Source: Bursaphelenchus xylophilus (lineage: Eukaryota > Nematoda > Chromadorea > Rhabditida > Aphelenchoididae). From it: a stretch of DNA of 64,000 nucleotides. The DNA lies in NCBI GenBank assembly GCA_904066235.2, contig CAJFCV020000002.1, positions 8,184,001 through 8,248,000 on the forward strand. Direction: 5' to 3'. Made by a program: the position numbers and the translations under genes. The notes under the pieces were generated by a model. That model was not told the origin of the DNA. It was given only the letters and a program-made list of their open reading frames with translations, and did not search any database. Below are positions 23,393 to 34,487 of this stretch, one piece after another (the first letter of the stretch is position 1; every line of letters starts with the position of its first letter).

Positions 23393-25090
23393 TGCTCGTT
23401 ATAGGGGCATATTTAACCTATCAAATGGTTTGATTAAGAATCAATAAAAACAACTCGATCCAGGTAAAACAAAGCTTTCGGTAAACAAAGATCCGAACAA
23501 TCGAAACCACACGGATCCGGAAACGGGTCCAATAAAAGTTCAAGGGCCATATGGCTTGACAAAATCCCTAAAATAAAACGTCAAATTTCGGGGATGGACA
23601 GGATTTCGAGGAGGCAAAAAACTTGAAATATCCGAAATGACAATGGATGAGAAGGTTATTATTGAGATGGAGCTGGAAGCACAAGGTCTTGGTGATAGGA
23701 AAAGGTTGTGAAAAAGTGTCATCAATGTCATTTTAGAGACTAAATTTGTAAAAATTACAATGTTTGTCAACCTGGCAAAACAGAGAGGCAGTAAACGGCA
23801 TATGCCTATTTATAGAAGAAAAATCATCTTGGACAAATCTCAGTAAATAGTTGGAGTTTTACGAGGTAAACTTTGGAGTAGCGGATTCAAGCACAATCCA
23901 ATTAATGCTCAATTTTATTGTGCGAACATCAAACTTCTTCCAATTCAAACTCCGCTCATCAGATCCCACCCCAAAGCGCTTGAAAAGCCCGGAGGAAAAA
24001 CATAATTTAAGTGGGAAAACTCTCAAAATCCGCAGTCCATTCGAAAATTGGATCACACACCCATCTAATCCCCCCTTTCTTCCCTGCCTCAGGATCAAGA
24101 GTTGGAATTATTTTGGAGGGATATTAGCCTAGACGAGAGGGGTGAAGGAACAGGTGTCTTGATCAAGAAACCCCTCCGGCCCTTTCCGTATCCGCTTTTT
24201 TGTTTTTCTCTTCTTTTTTTTGACTTGGTTGGCCTCAGCATGTGAACGGCCGCTGCTCTGACATTGGAACTTTTTATTTTTTGAACAATCACACTGATGA
24301 CTCGTTCTGGGGGCTGACAGAAGTTTTCGACAGTCCAGCTTGACGTATTCTCATGTAAAGTGGGAGAGGTGTTGCCATTGTCTTGAATTCAATAGAACAG
24401 CATTGGTTCAAAATTCAAAACTTTCAAGGGAGAAAAATATTTTTAAATGTTATACTCAAGGCAAAGCAGATAGTTTGTCAAAGATCGAATTGTAAGGAAA
24501 GTTTAAATTTTCAAATTTTTTTACTTGAAGTTTTAAAAATGATTAAAAAAATATTTTAACGAATTCAAAGGCAACAAGACCAAAATCATATCTACTCTTT
24601 CTATAAATGCCAAAATTGCCTTAGGGCACAAAAAATTGCCCCGAAATATCCCACGACCTTTTCTCGATCGCTCACCTCCTCCCACTTCTTCAAGGCTCCC
24701 TTTGTTTGTTTGCTCTTCCGCCTGCAAATCTTATGTAATCAAAACACGGTAAGATCTCAAAGATTTATAAAATATTATATCTAAATCTATGAAGCCTTGC
24801 TTTAAATTTGATAAAGGAAATAGTTAGGCCAATATTTTTGCAGCTGTGAATTGACGGATCAAAGTTTGCTGTTCAAAACTATGCAAGGATTTCGTTGGAA
24901 ATCCGATAGCCAAGGGTGAGAGAGCAAAAGGAAAAAAGGAACGCGACAGTGCGTAACAGAAATGGGAAGGGGCCAAAAAGTTGTTGCAAAATGCCGAAGA
25001 CACTAGTATAGCACAGACTTTATTGCTCTATTGGTTGTGTTTATTTACAAAGACGTTTTAGTATATGACGTTAAGATATAGAAGGCCTTG
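23393..25090. other. Intergenic, nothing specific
   Basis: About 1.7 kb between the 5' end of the copine gene and the 3' end of the alcohol dehydrogenase. Only short shadow frames are present and no repeat was identified. Upstream control of the copine gene should lie in the left part. Confidence 0.5.
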
Positions 25091-26283
25091 TTACTTCCAC
25101 ATATCCAACACCACTCTTCCCGAGATTTCGCATTTTTGCATTCTTTCAAATGTCTTTGGCAAGTCTTCAAGAGTTGCAATTTCCACCGGGATTTTGATTT
25201 GTCCCCTGGCGAAGAATTCCAACGCTTCATCAACGTCTTGACGACTTCCAACAGCAGATGTGGTTACAGTAATCGTCCTCACAATGCTAGGGATCACTTC
25301 AATGCTCATTTTGGCGTCTGGTGGCAAAGCAATCAGCACCACAACTCCACGAGTTCTCACGTATTTTGCGGCGTCATCCATGGCGCGAACAGAAGCAGCC
25401 AGATTAATAACTCCGTGGGGTCCTCCGGAAGTGAGCAATTGAACCGCTGACACAATATCAGGGCACTTGAATGGGTCCAAAAAGAGATCAGCACCAAGAG
25501 AGCGGCAGTGCTCTTCCTTAGCGGAAGTGTCCAAGGCCAGAACCCGCATTCCCATAGCCTTCGCATACTGGATGGCGCAGGAGCCAAGGCCCCCGCCGGC
25601 ACCGGTAATGGCCACAATTTGTCCGGCTTTCACTTTCGAAGTCTTCAGAGCTTTGTAGACTGTGACTCCCTGGAATGACGCGTTATGTGAGATAGATCTA
25701 CTAAAATTGCGGCAGAGAGCCGAAAAAATGATTTGCGGCCTCAATTTTTTTGGGGATTATCAACAACTTACTGCACATAAAATCGGCGCCACCTTTGCCA
25801 TGTCCAAGCCCTCTGGGATTGGTGCGGCTTCAGTTCCTCTCACCACAGCATATTGTTGGAAAGTTCCGTCCCGAGTGAATCCACTGTTAATCATATTCTC
25901 ACAGTTTGTTTCATAGCCTCGTTTACAGTACTCACAACAAAGACAAGTCGCGTTAATCCACTGCAATCATAACTGCACTCATTTCGAGGTAATCTTACCT
26001 TGACCCCGGCGCGATCTCCGACCTTGAAGTTCTTGACATTAGCACCAGTTTTAACTACAATTCCAGCCCCTTCATGACCGCCAATCAATGGTAAGGGCTT
26101 GGTCGGGAATGGAAAATCGCCCAGCCAGATGTGAAGGTCGCTATGGCATACTCCAGTGTACAGTATTTTAACTAACATATCGTCGGGTTCGATCTCTGGG
26201 ACGGGAACTTCTTTGATTTCGATTTTGCCTCCATAGTTACTGAAGACGGCGGCTTTTTGGGTTGTCGGAATATGCTCGGCCAT
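25091..26283 (-). CDS. Zinc-dependent alcohol dehydrogenase
   Basis: Three exons (25999-26283, 25772-25960, 25091-25669) give 350 residues, standard for the tetrameric medium-chain ADH family (yeast-like; C. elegans sodh-1 type). Catalytic zinc ligands are seen in TGVCHSDLH and GGHEGAGIV. The structural zinc loop is in exon 2, with closely spaced Cys residues (ATCLCCEYCKRGYETNC). The Rossmann NAD site is GAGGGLGSCAIQYAKAMG, with an acidic ALDTS end favouring NAD. It oxidises or reduces short alcohols and aldehydes in the cytosol. An acceptor-like TTTTAG two bases before the ATG suggests spliced-leader addition. Three TGATAAG sites lie 183-335 bp upstream. The protein appears complete with no missing key residue. 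Confidence 0.94.
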
Positions 26284-26465
26284 AGCTAAAAGATAGATAT
26301 AAACTTGTTGGCTCTCAATGATCATGATCCACGAAAGGCTAAAAAAATAAAGAAATGCACAAGAAAAAAAATGTGCTTAGCTTGTCATGCTTCAATGGCT
26401 CTGATATTATAAATTCACCGCCATCAAGACACTCACACACTACACAGCGCAAAAAAGCAGTACCA

Positions 26466-26618
26466 TGATAAGCCGACCACTCAGCTTGTATTATAGCAAA
26501 CTGTCACATGTGATAAGACTTTGATAGTATACAAATGGGCTTTTTGGCGGCGATACCGGCTGAATACGCACATTTTTTATTGGCAGGAGAAAAGATCAAC
26601 AGGTATGTATCTGATAAG
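26466..26618. promoter_or_regulatory. Three TGATAAG GATA-factor sites upstream of ADH
   Basis: TGATAAG occurs at 26466-26472, 26511-26517 and 26612-26618. All are in the same orientation, upstream of the minus-strand dehydrogenase start at 26283. TGATAA is the core bound by intestinal GATA factors (ELT-2 type) in C. elegans. Three copies within 153 bp suggest gut expression; this is inference. Confidence 0.5.
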
Positions 26619-26734
26619 GGCGATCGCACCGATGCCTTGAATGTCTAATGAATGATCATTGGGGTTCGTTAACAATATCAGGCTGTGTCTTGAAAGTCAA
26701 GAACTTCAGCACAACCTCCAGATGAGGCCGTCGT

Positions 26735-26946
26735 GTGGACAGGTTTCTGGAAATCTAGTCCACTGATTTTCGATCCATGGACTTTTTGATTTGTTTGCTC
26801 GGATTTTTTGGAGTTGTCCACGGTTCGGAAAATTCCAAAAATGTCGAAGTGGACTAAAGTCGGAGAATTTAGTCCAAAGTGACTCTGTGGACTGAATTCG
26901 ACAAATTTTGTCCAAAGCATGGATTAAATTTTGGAATTTCAGTCCA
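26735..26946. repeat. Run of five short TGGAC...GTCCA hairpins
   Basis: Consecutive inverted pairs lie at 26735-26763 (GTGGAC/GTCCAC), 26778-26820 (TGGAC/GTCCA), 26850-26876 (TGGACTAAA/TTTAGTCCA, 9-bp stem with 9-nt loop), 26888-26914 (TGGAC/GTCCA) and a weaker pair at 26920-26946. No protein is encoded. It may be a degenerate tandem array or part of an unrecognised element. Confidence 0.55.
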
Positions 26947-27151
26947 AACGTGCCCAGATGTTATTTTAATTTTATTTTTTTTAGTTTTTAGGGATTTATA
27001 TTGTAATCAATAACTATCGTATAAACGAAAAACGAAATTTCTCCATACAACATTGTGTGATCGGCCAAGCCGAACTATCAGTTATTAGTGGTATTAAAAC
27101 CGATTTCGAATATGAAACATTGAAAAACAACAACATTTATTATAACCGCTT

Positions 27152-27998
27152 TCATTGAGTATCAGATGGATCAAAAATACGACGGGGGCGATAGGAACGA
27201 CCATAACTCGATTGGGTACCAACTGAAGACGCGGCGCGGCTTCTGCTGGTCGACGGAAGATCCTCCAATCTGACTTCACGAGCCTCTGTTGTGGGCGGAC
27301 GGAACTCCTCTTGTGCGGTGGTTGAATCGACAAAAGTATTGTTTTGTCCTTCTTGCTCAAGTTGAACTTCCTCGTCGCCTTCATGGTCGACCACCGCCTG
27401 TTCGAGCGCAAATTCATCTGTAGGGAACTCGCCGTTAAGGAAAAACTAAAAGATACTGTCAAATCACTGTTTATGACTCACTTGAAGTGCTTGCGCTTCT
27501 AGGGTGATCCGATTTGTGAACTCGTTCAGAACAATATTGTTTGGATCTTGCAAAGTAGGTCCAGGAAGAGCAAGAGGGCGACATCTTTCATGTATTTGGA
27601 CGCATAGTTGATCAAAATCCACCGGAATCAAGGTCTTTGCTTGCTGCAGATAGGTCGACAATGAAGAAAACACATCTGTTCCCAACACTTGGATAATAGC
27701 AGCTCCGTATTCCCGAAGGCGATTTTCAGACCTTGTCACGTCGAAAACGGTCTGAAGCGGCGCAGGGAGGGCAAGACCAGTCTAAATTTTCCATAGTATT
27801 TACCCAAACCAATCTTACGGGCGCTATTAGACGACTCTCGATGGATTCATCAAATCTCGGGTATAAAGATGTTACTTTTTCCATCGACATCGGGGTTGCA
27901 CTCCTGATATAGTTTTTGACTCTCACACGAATTCCATCGTCTGCTCTGTACACCTCAAAGTACATGCAGTGGAAGACGTTCGAGATATTTTGTCCCAT
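27152..27998 (-). CDS. Unknown protein, possible N-myristoylation
   Basis: Three exons (27819-27998, 27482-27781, 27152-27445) close in frame to 257 residues. The start at 27998 was chosen because it gives MGQNIS, a good N-myristoylation consensus; an upstream in-frame ATG adds MICVFWV. The first 160 residues look globular and mixed helical (ENRLREYGAAIIQVLG, FSSLSTYLQQAKTLIP). The last 90 are acidic, then Ser/Arg-rich (STSRSRAASSVGTQSSYGRS), and look disordered. No domain is recognised. It lies on the same strand as and 507 bp downstream of the bZIP gene. A membrane-tethered regulatory protein is possible but speculative. Confidence 0.65.
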
Positions 27999-28505
27999 AA
28001 CCCAAAAAACACAAATCAATCCAACCTTGCCTGATAATTTATCTAATAATATCCAAAAAAAACAATTTCAAATACGAGACAATAATAATATCATGTTCAA
28101 AACACCGGCGAAACACAAAAGTAAATCACAAAATTGGAGTTAAAAGGGTCAATAAATTACTATTACACTTGGAACTACAACAATTGATATGTATGACAAA
28201 ATAAAATTCTAGCCTGAGGCTGATTAGGGGCAATTTGCGTTAAAAAACAGTTACAAAAAATATAGGCCAGAGGTGAAAGCCCTTGGAAGTAGGTATTAGA
28301 CTTGGTAAAAAAATAAATTCTGCTGGCTATGTATGAGTTGGACTGCATGTGATTTCGGGATGAACTATCAAAATTTCAGCCAAAACAAAAATTCAAAAAA
28401 TCCCTTCAAATCCAGTCCAAACCACCATGGAAAAAACAACAAATCGATAAAAAAATAATTAAAAACGAGTTAAGACAAGACTAGCCGGGCTAGTTACGAG
28501 CTATT
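27999..28505. other. Intergenic, nothing specific
   Basis: About 500 bp following the bZIP stop codon. It was searched on the minus strand for a membrane-spanning continuation of the CREB3-type protein. None was found, and stops occur in all frames. Confidence 0.55.
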
Positions 28506-30778
28506 TTAACCAACAGTGAGTGGGTCCAGACGTTTGAGTTTGTTGATGAGGTCACGGTTCTGGGCTTCCATTTGTTTCAGCTTGTTTCTGAGGGCCACGT
28601 TGTCATTATAATATGATTGGCACTTCCTTTCCAGGCTATCAATGTATTCCTTGCGCTTGCGACGACTTTCCTGAGCGCTCAACTAAAAAAGGCAAAATGA
28701 ATAAAATTTTTGTTCAAAAATCAGACGATCTTAATATCCAAAAGTGCTTAAAACAATATAAAATGGACCAGATCGTCTCAAATCTCTTAAACCTCAACAT
28801 AATCCGTCCAATTCTCCCATTCTCACCTTATTTTTGATCTTCCTTCGAACAATTTTCAGTGCTTCTTCCTGTTCTTTGGTCAAGGGTAAGGTGGTCGGGA
28901 GTTCGTAGCCCTCTTGGATCAGAGTCCGTTTCTCCTCAGACGAAAGTTGAATCATCCCATTGCTCCGAGCGTTCTGAAACTAGAATGTCAAAGATTTTGG
29001 TTCGTGCATTTCCAACTTTATCAAGCATTTTATTTGACTAAACCAACATGTATAATGTCTTGCTGTCATAAGACAATTTTCTATTGTAAATTTATCCTCT
29101 TTATTTTTTCTACTCCTACTTCATTACCAATTTGTTTCCTGCATTCGCTGTCGTAAATTCTCGACGAGATTTGAATGACCTCAATATCTTTTGAAGCAGT
29201 TTGAAGACCAAGATAACATCAAAGTCGGCCCCGTATCATGTACTTCCATTCCAGTTAACCTAATTTATTGTCGCCGGCGACTTGTCGCCTCTTGTTTCGC
29301 AATTTGAAGGCTAATTCGTGCAAAATTACTCAAGGGTTAGAAAAAAGATGGCGCAGCTCGCCAAAATAAGCAGGACTGTTATCCGTTGTAATCACCAGAG
29401 ATTCTATTTCAAATCTATTAAAAAAGAATCTCTAAAACATCAATCCTAACCCCTCAAAATATAAATTCCGCCTTGACATTGTCCTTGAGCTCACCTGATC
29501 CGTAATAAGTCGATGTTTAACCGCCAGATCGTGCATCTTGGACCGAGTTCGAGACGGTGGTATTGGTGGCATCAAGTCCGTCTCAAAATCCGAATCAAAC
29601 TGACGCATTGCTCGAGGTGCTGGGTACTGTTTGTAATCCGCATAACCTAAAGAGCATGGATAATATCAAAAATCTTCCAAAATAAAATCAAAACATTCTA
29701 TAATCAGCTCCGAAACTTACCCCCAGATTCGGGAGACTGCACAAAGCTCAATGACTTCGAATCGGACATGCTGGACATCGGACTGACAGGACAAGGTTCG
29801 TCTTCTTTTTCCTCTTTTACAAAAACCAGGTTCGCCGTCTCTTGATCATTGTTATTATGGACGTAGCCACGAGGAATTTGTGTGTCCAGATCGATAAATC
29901 CATTAACCAAAGCTTGATTCAACTGTGTGGGACTCAATTCGGGAGCTTCGGGACTTGGGAGGTAAGAAGTGGACGAACAAGGAGAGATTCCATCGGATCC
30001 GTAGTCGACATACGTGTAGAAAGACTCTGAAATTAATTTTTTGTCAGCACACAACATAAAATGGGAAAAACTCTTTGAATTTTCTAATTTCTTTCAAAAT
30101 TCTAAAGTTGATACCTAAAATAAGGTCGTTTATTACCTAAAATAAAGTCTGAGCTGCTCAAACCGCCAATTTTCTCTTGCTCAAGCTCCATAATCTACAT
30201 AACATAGAGAGCAACATCAAAACGATTGCCCGATTTTGGGCTGAGCAAATATTTCATCCCATAAAGTCCTATAGTCGTCTTTATGACCGAATTAAACCGG
30301 CTGTCCAAACAGTAAAGTTTGGCGTAAGATACGAAACTGATGACCAGAATAGAGTTGATTGACTCTACAAAGGACAATCGGGCTCCAAAGGCAAAAGCAA
30401 TCGCGAAAAAACAGATAAAATCCCACTCTATTTCGCCAGTTTTAAACGCATTGGAAGGTGCGAAAAAACTGCTTAATTCTCTAAAAATAGAAACGCTAAC
30501 AGTTCGAAATCCTTCCCAAAAATAAATAAGGCATTTCACTAAGCGATAAGAAAAGTTTCAACGTTCATGCTATCTCACGACAAACGCCAGACCCATTACA
30601 TTATCCATGGCAGCTAACGTCAAAATTTTTTAAAGTTTTCCCGGAAACGGAAATATCTCTGCATACCTGGAACTGAAGCGTTGTGAGCATGGTTATCGAA
30701 GACATAAGTGAGTTCTCCAGAGGTCGTGTCATTAAAAAAGACGTCATCTTTAACAATGGGAGTCCACGACTCTTCCAT
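28506..30778 (-). CDS. CREB3-type bZIP transcription factor, two first exons
   Basis: Common exons are 29721-30026, 29495-29646, 28827-28979 and 28506-28682. Two alternative first coding exons, 30667-30778 and 30137-30191, both end in the same phase, giving 299 or 280 residues. The region before the zipper ([20 protein letters not shown]) and the basic region ([20 protein letters not shown]) are diagnostic of the CREB3/OASIS group. The leucine zipper follows. CREB3 proteins normally have a transmembrane segment shortly after the zipper and are released by proteolysis. Here the frame stops about 40 residues past the basic region with none. It should therefore enter the nucleus directly. The acidic N-terminus ([10 protein letters not shown]) may be a transactivation or SUMO site. 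Exon 28827-28979 has a tandem 6-nt acceptor choice. Confidence 0.85.
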
Positions 30779-33700
30779 GGCCTAAAATAAGACAAATGAG
30801 TTAAAGTATAGCATAAACAAGTCGAACTGGTAGCACGACTAACAGTTTAAAACAGCACAAAGGTAGTCAATGCAGTTCAACCGGTCGAAAAGATCAATTC
30901 CCCACAAGAACGTCCGTATCAGCCGGATTACCTTACAAAGTCCCTCTAAATCAAATCAAAAACAGTAAAAACGCCCTCGAAAAGTATCGCAAAACAAAGG
31001 AAATCACTTTCACCATGTTCGCCATGCTAATCCGCCGCAATTCGATTGGGGAAAGTGCAAAAAACTGATGGTTTTTGGCTAAAAATCGAGGAAATCCGCT
31101 CGAAATTCATGGGAGCTTCAGAGCTCACTTTCCACGTGCGAACATCGGTAATTTTCTTGCCAACACTGCATGGAAAACAGTATGTTTGTCCTTTTATCGA
31201 TCCGAGTTATGCAAATTCGGAAAAAATTTGGCGATTTTTGAGAATTTCCAGGAAATCCGTCATCGCTGATTGGGAAATCGGTTGATTCGAGGACAAACAA
31301 CTGTTTGCTTTTTGCAAATAGGCTGAGATTTTCTTAGCAGCGATCAAATGACGTATCATATGCATGGAGCTCCATAATTTTTACATAGCTGGTCGATAAA
31401 AATCTGTCATGATGACGGATTTTCTGGAATATCGTAAAATCAGCAGAAATTCCGGTAAATCCGATGGGGATACAGATTGTTGGAGACAATACGAATCAAT
31501 AAGGGTTACCAAAGGTAACCAGGCTTTTTCTGACCTCAAATATTCTCTGGCTCTACCTAACAGCTCACAAAAAAAGGAAAGGGCTGGCTGACCGTTCAAG
31601 GAAAAAATATCGCGATCCTTCAAAAAAACATCCTACAAAAGCCGCCGCCGGCTCGATCATATCCATGCACTTCGGGAAATAAAGGTGCGGGCGGGAAAAA
31701 AGGGGCGAGATTCGCGGCCACAGAAAGAAAAAAAAGAGTTTTGGTTTTGGACCGATCATTTACACACAAAAACACGCAAATGGGCCCTGTTATGGAAAGG
31801 GGGGATTGGAGAAGGTGAGGGAGAGGCCCTATGCGAAATTCAAATCATTTCGGGAGGGGAGATGGGAAAAAGCGACTGGAAATGGTTAATGAAACACATC
31901 ATAAGCGGGATTTTGTGGACTCCAAGGGCTCGCTGTAAGGTGCGGTGGGAAGGAGGTGTTTCGGAGAAAGTTGAGGAGTTTTTGGTACAAGATGCAAAAT
32001 AATTAGACAAGATTTCAATCCAGAACCTGCAAAATGATGATTAATGTGGTTTATTGAAGAAATCTACCTAAATTTTGTTTCTGATGTAAAACACAGCTAA
32101 TAAAACAGCTCTTTCTTGTTGACAAAACCTTTACGTCAGCCTTAAGTTTCTTTTTTTACTAAATACTATGGGTATTTTAACCAAGATTCAGGATTAATCA
32201 CCAATTTCGCGCATTCCTTCAGATTGATGACTATCTCCCCCTTATTAGTAAAAACCCCCTCAACTTACCCTGTTACCAATAAAATTTCAACTTTCTACCC
32301 CTCCTCCCTTCACGGCCCTCTCCGTTCCTCCCAGCTCCAACTTTCGGTGGGCTCGTTACCGATGCCTACAAGCCCATTTTACTGTCAAAACCTAGCGGCG
32401 CGCGACAAAAGACGCGGTACAAGTCGGCGCGCTATCAAGATCGAAGAGATCCCGAGGATAATTCGAAATGCATTTCGATTATTATCTATTAATTGGGAGT
32501 CGCTCGAGTTTTTTTGGGTGTGTCCTACTTTCGTCGACGACTCGGAGCCTTTTATGTATAGTTTGGCTGATAAGAGTTGCAAATGGCTCCAAAAATAAGA
32601 ATAAAAATCCGATTAAAAAGAAACAAAGGCGTTCTGCTCGGTACAGCAAGTTTCGGAATTAGAGTTTCGCAGGAATCTTGGAATTTTAGGGAGTGTAAAA
32701 TACGACCTTAAAGATGACTTATGTAATACAATATTTTTGGACATCGAAAAAACTCGGATCACAAAAAAAAAATAATAAAAAAGTCATCGCTTTTTGAAAT
32801 CAAAGAATTTTATCGCAATCAAAAAATTAGCAAGAAATTTTTTCGAACGCAAAAAGATAACCAAAACAAGGTACAACACCCATATTGTATACAACAAAAA
32901 TATTGTCTTTATCCCCGGCAAATTACTTCCTCTAATTATTCATAATTAAAAAAATTCAACATTTAAAAAGGCAGGGCAAAGTCTTGATTTGATTCCTTCA
33001 ACAAAAAGCGAGGGTGCTGACTAACCCCCTCCGGCAGTTGCAAGGAAACGCCCAAAGAAAAGTCCGGCTGAATACGCAAAGTTCCGGCCTGACGTCAGTG
33101 ATAAGCGCCACAACTACGCAGTGAAAGTGTAGTTGTTATGATTGAATGATAATAACATTTCCGGTGGGTTTGAAAGTGGGAGTTGACGTAGGGATCGAAC
33201 CCGATTAGTGGTTAGGGATTTTGATTATGCAAATGCGGGGAAACTCCGGCTTGGAAAGTGCTGATTTTAGAACTTTTTGGGGTGAGTTTTTATTGGCTTT
33301 AAGGAAAATTGACTTGTACTATGTAAAGGAAAGGGCAAAGTATTATAAAAGTTTATAAGAACAGGAATTTTTAGGGTAATACATAGGCAAAAAATCTCAA
33401 AATTACACCAGCGCACTCTTCGAAATTTCGATTTTTGAAGTTTGTGGTGTAACCTGTAAGAACTTAAAATATTATAACTATTAATTTTATTCAAGTTTCT
33501 TTCCTAAATTAAAGGAAACCTGAGGGCTATCTCCGAGATTTCTTCGTATAATTTAATGCCTAGCCAACACCCCTAATGAGCTGCCAAATCAAATAATTTC
33601 TAGCACAAAAGTCTCTCAAACTCCATCCAGCAAACCCTTCCCCGCTACAACTCCCTTTCTCGATTTCGCTGCTGCAGACTGAAACAACATTAAACAATCG

Positions 33701-34040
33701 AAACTCAACAAATTCCCGACTATTTGGTATTCAAAATTGCTAATAGGTGGAAACCCGACGACATAAACCAATAATATTTTCATTTTCTGATCACGGCCGT
33801 CGAATTATGCAAATGACACAAAACCCCCGCCGACACAAACAAAAGGATATTTATGTAGTAATCGAAAAGGGATCGGCGGATAATCTGATGCATTCCGGGG
33901 GCTGCCCTGGGGGCGAATGTTGAGGGAGAGAAGTGATTTTTGGCGCAAAACGCTGATTTTTGGCGGGGGTTGGTCGTAGCCTATGTAAGGTCAGACAGTC
34001 CGTGTCCATGCTATTCAATTCAGACTAGAATTTCATTAAA
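30779..34040. other. Gene-poor stretch
   Basis: No supported gene in about 3.3 kb. Frames at 31046-31285, 31685-32002 and 32224-32598 lack domains, splice partners and signal sequences and were set aside. Distal control of the bZIP gene may lie here. Confidence 0.5.
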
Positions 34041-34487
34041 AAGGGAAGTACCCCAAGTGCGACGCTCAGATTTTGGTGAAACTTGGCACAAATTTAGAAT
34101 GAATTTTTTTTAAATATATGCGAGAATCCTAGCTCGCGCTTTGCAGAAACAACCGAGATTTTTAGATCGAAAGTTGACGAAAATTTGACACTTTTTGCCG
34201 AATTTTGGCACCAAAAGTTTCATGCCTATTTCTACCATAGAGGGTAGTGTTTCCACAAAAAATTAATTTTTTCCCCACGAAACTAGCAAAGTTACGGCCA
34301 AAAAGTGTCTTTTTCTCTGACCGCCCTCCTCGTTTAGCGTACTTTCTCAGCGGTAAAGATCGCTCAATATCTCGGCGGCGCTTGCAAAGCGCGAGCTAAA
34401 ACTTTCAGGGATTGGTACTTAGTTCATGACCGGCGTGTGTGCAAAATTTAAAGAAAATCTGAGCGTCGCACTTGGGGTACTTCCCTT
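34041..34487. mobile_element. Complete RepA element, 447 bp, 34-bp perfect TIRs
   Basis: The left end 34041-34074 (AAGGGAAGTACCCCAAGTGC then GACGCTCAGATTTT) and the right end 34454-34487 are perfect reverse complements over 34 bp. There is no coding capacity. The interior has the core GCGCTTTGCAGAAACAACCG (from 34136) shared with degraded copies at 495, 3560 and 37920. It is a MITE-like element. No clear target duplication was found (flanks 'cattaa' and 'gtaaga'). Confidence 0.85.

Noticed and set aside
31685..32002. 105-aa plus-strand frame
   Set aside because: Purine-rich composition only; no signal, domain or conserved splice context.
33180..33215. tRNA-like B-box (GGGTTCGATCC on the minus strand)
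   Set aside because: The T-stem does not pair properly, and no A-box or acceptor stem is found at the right distance.
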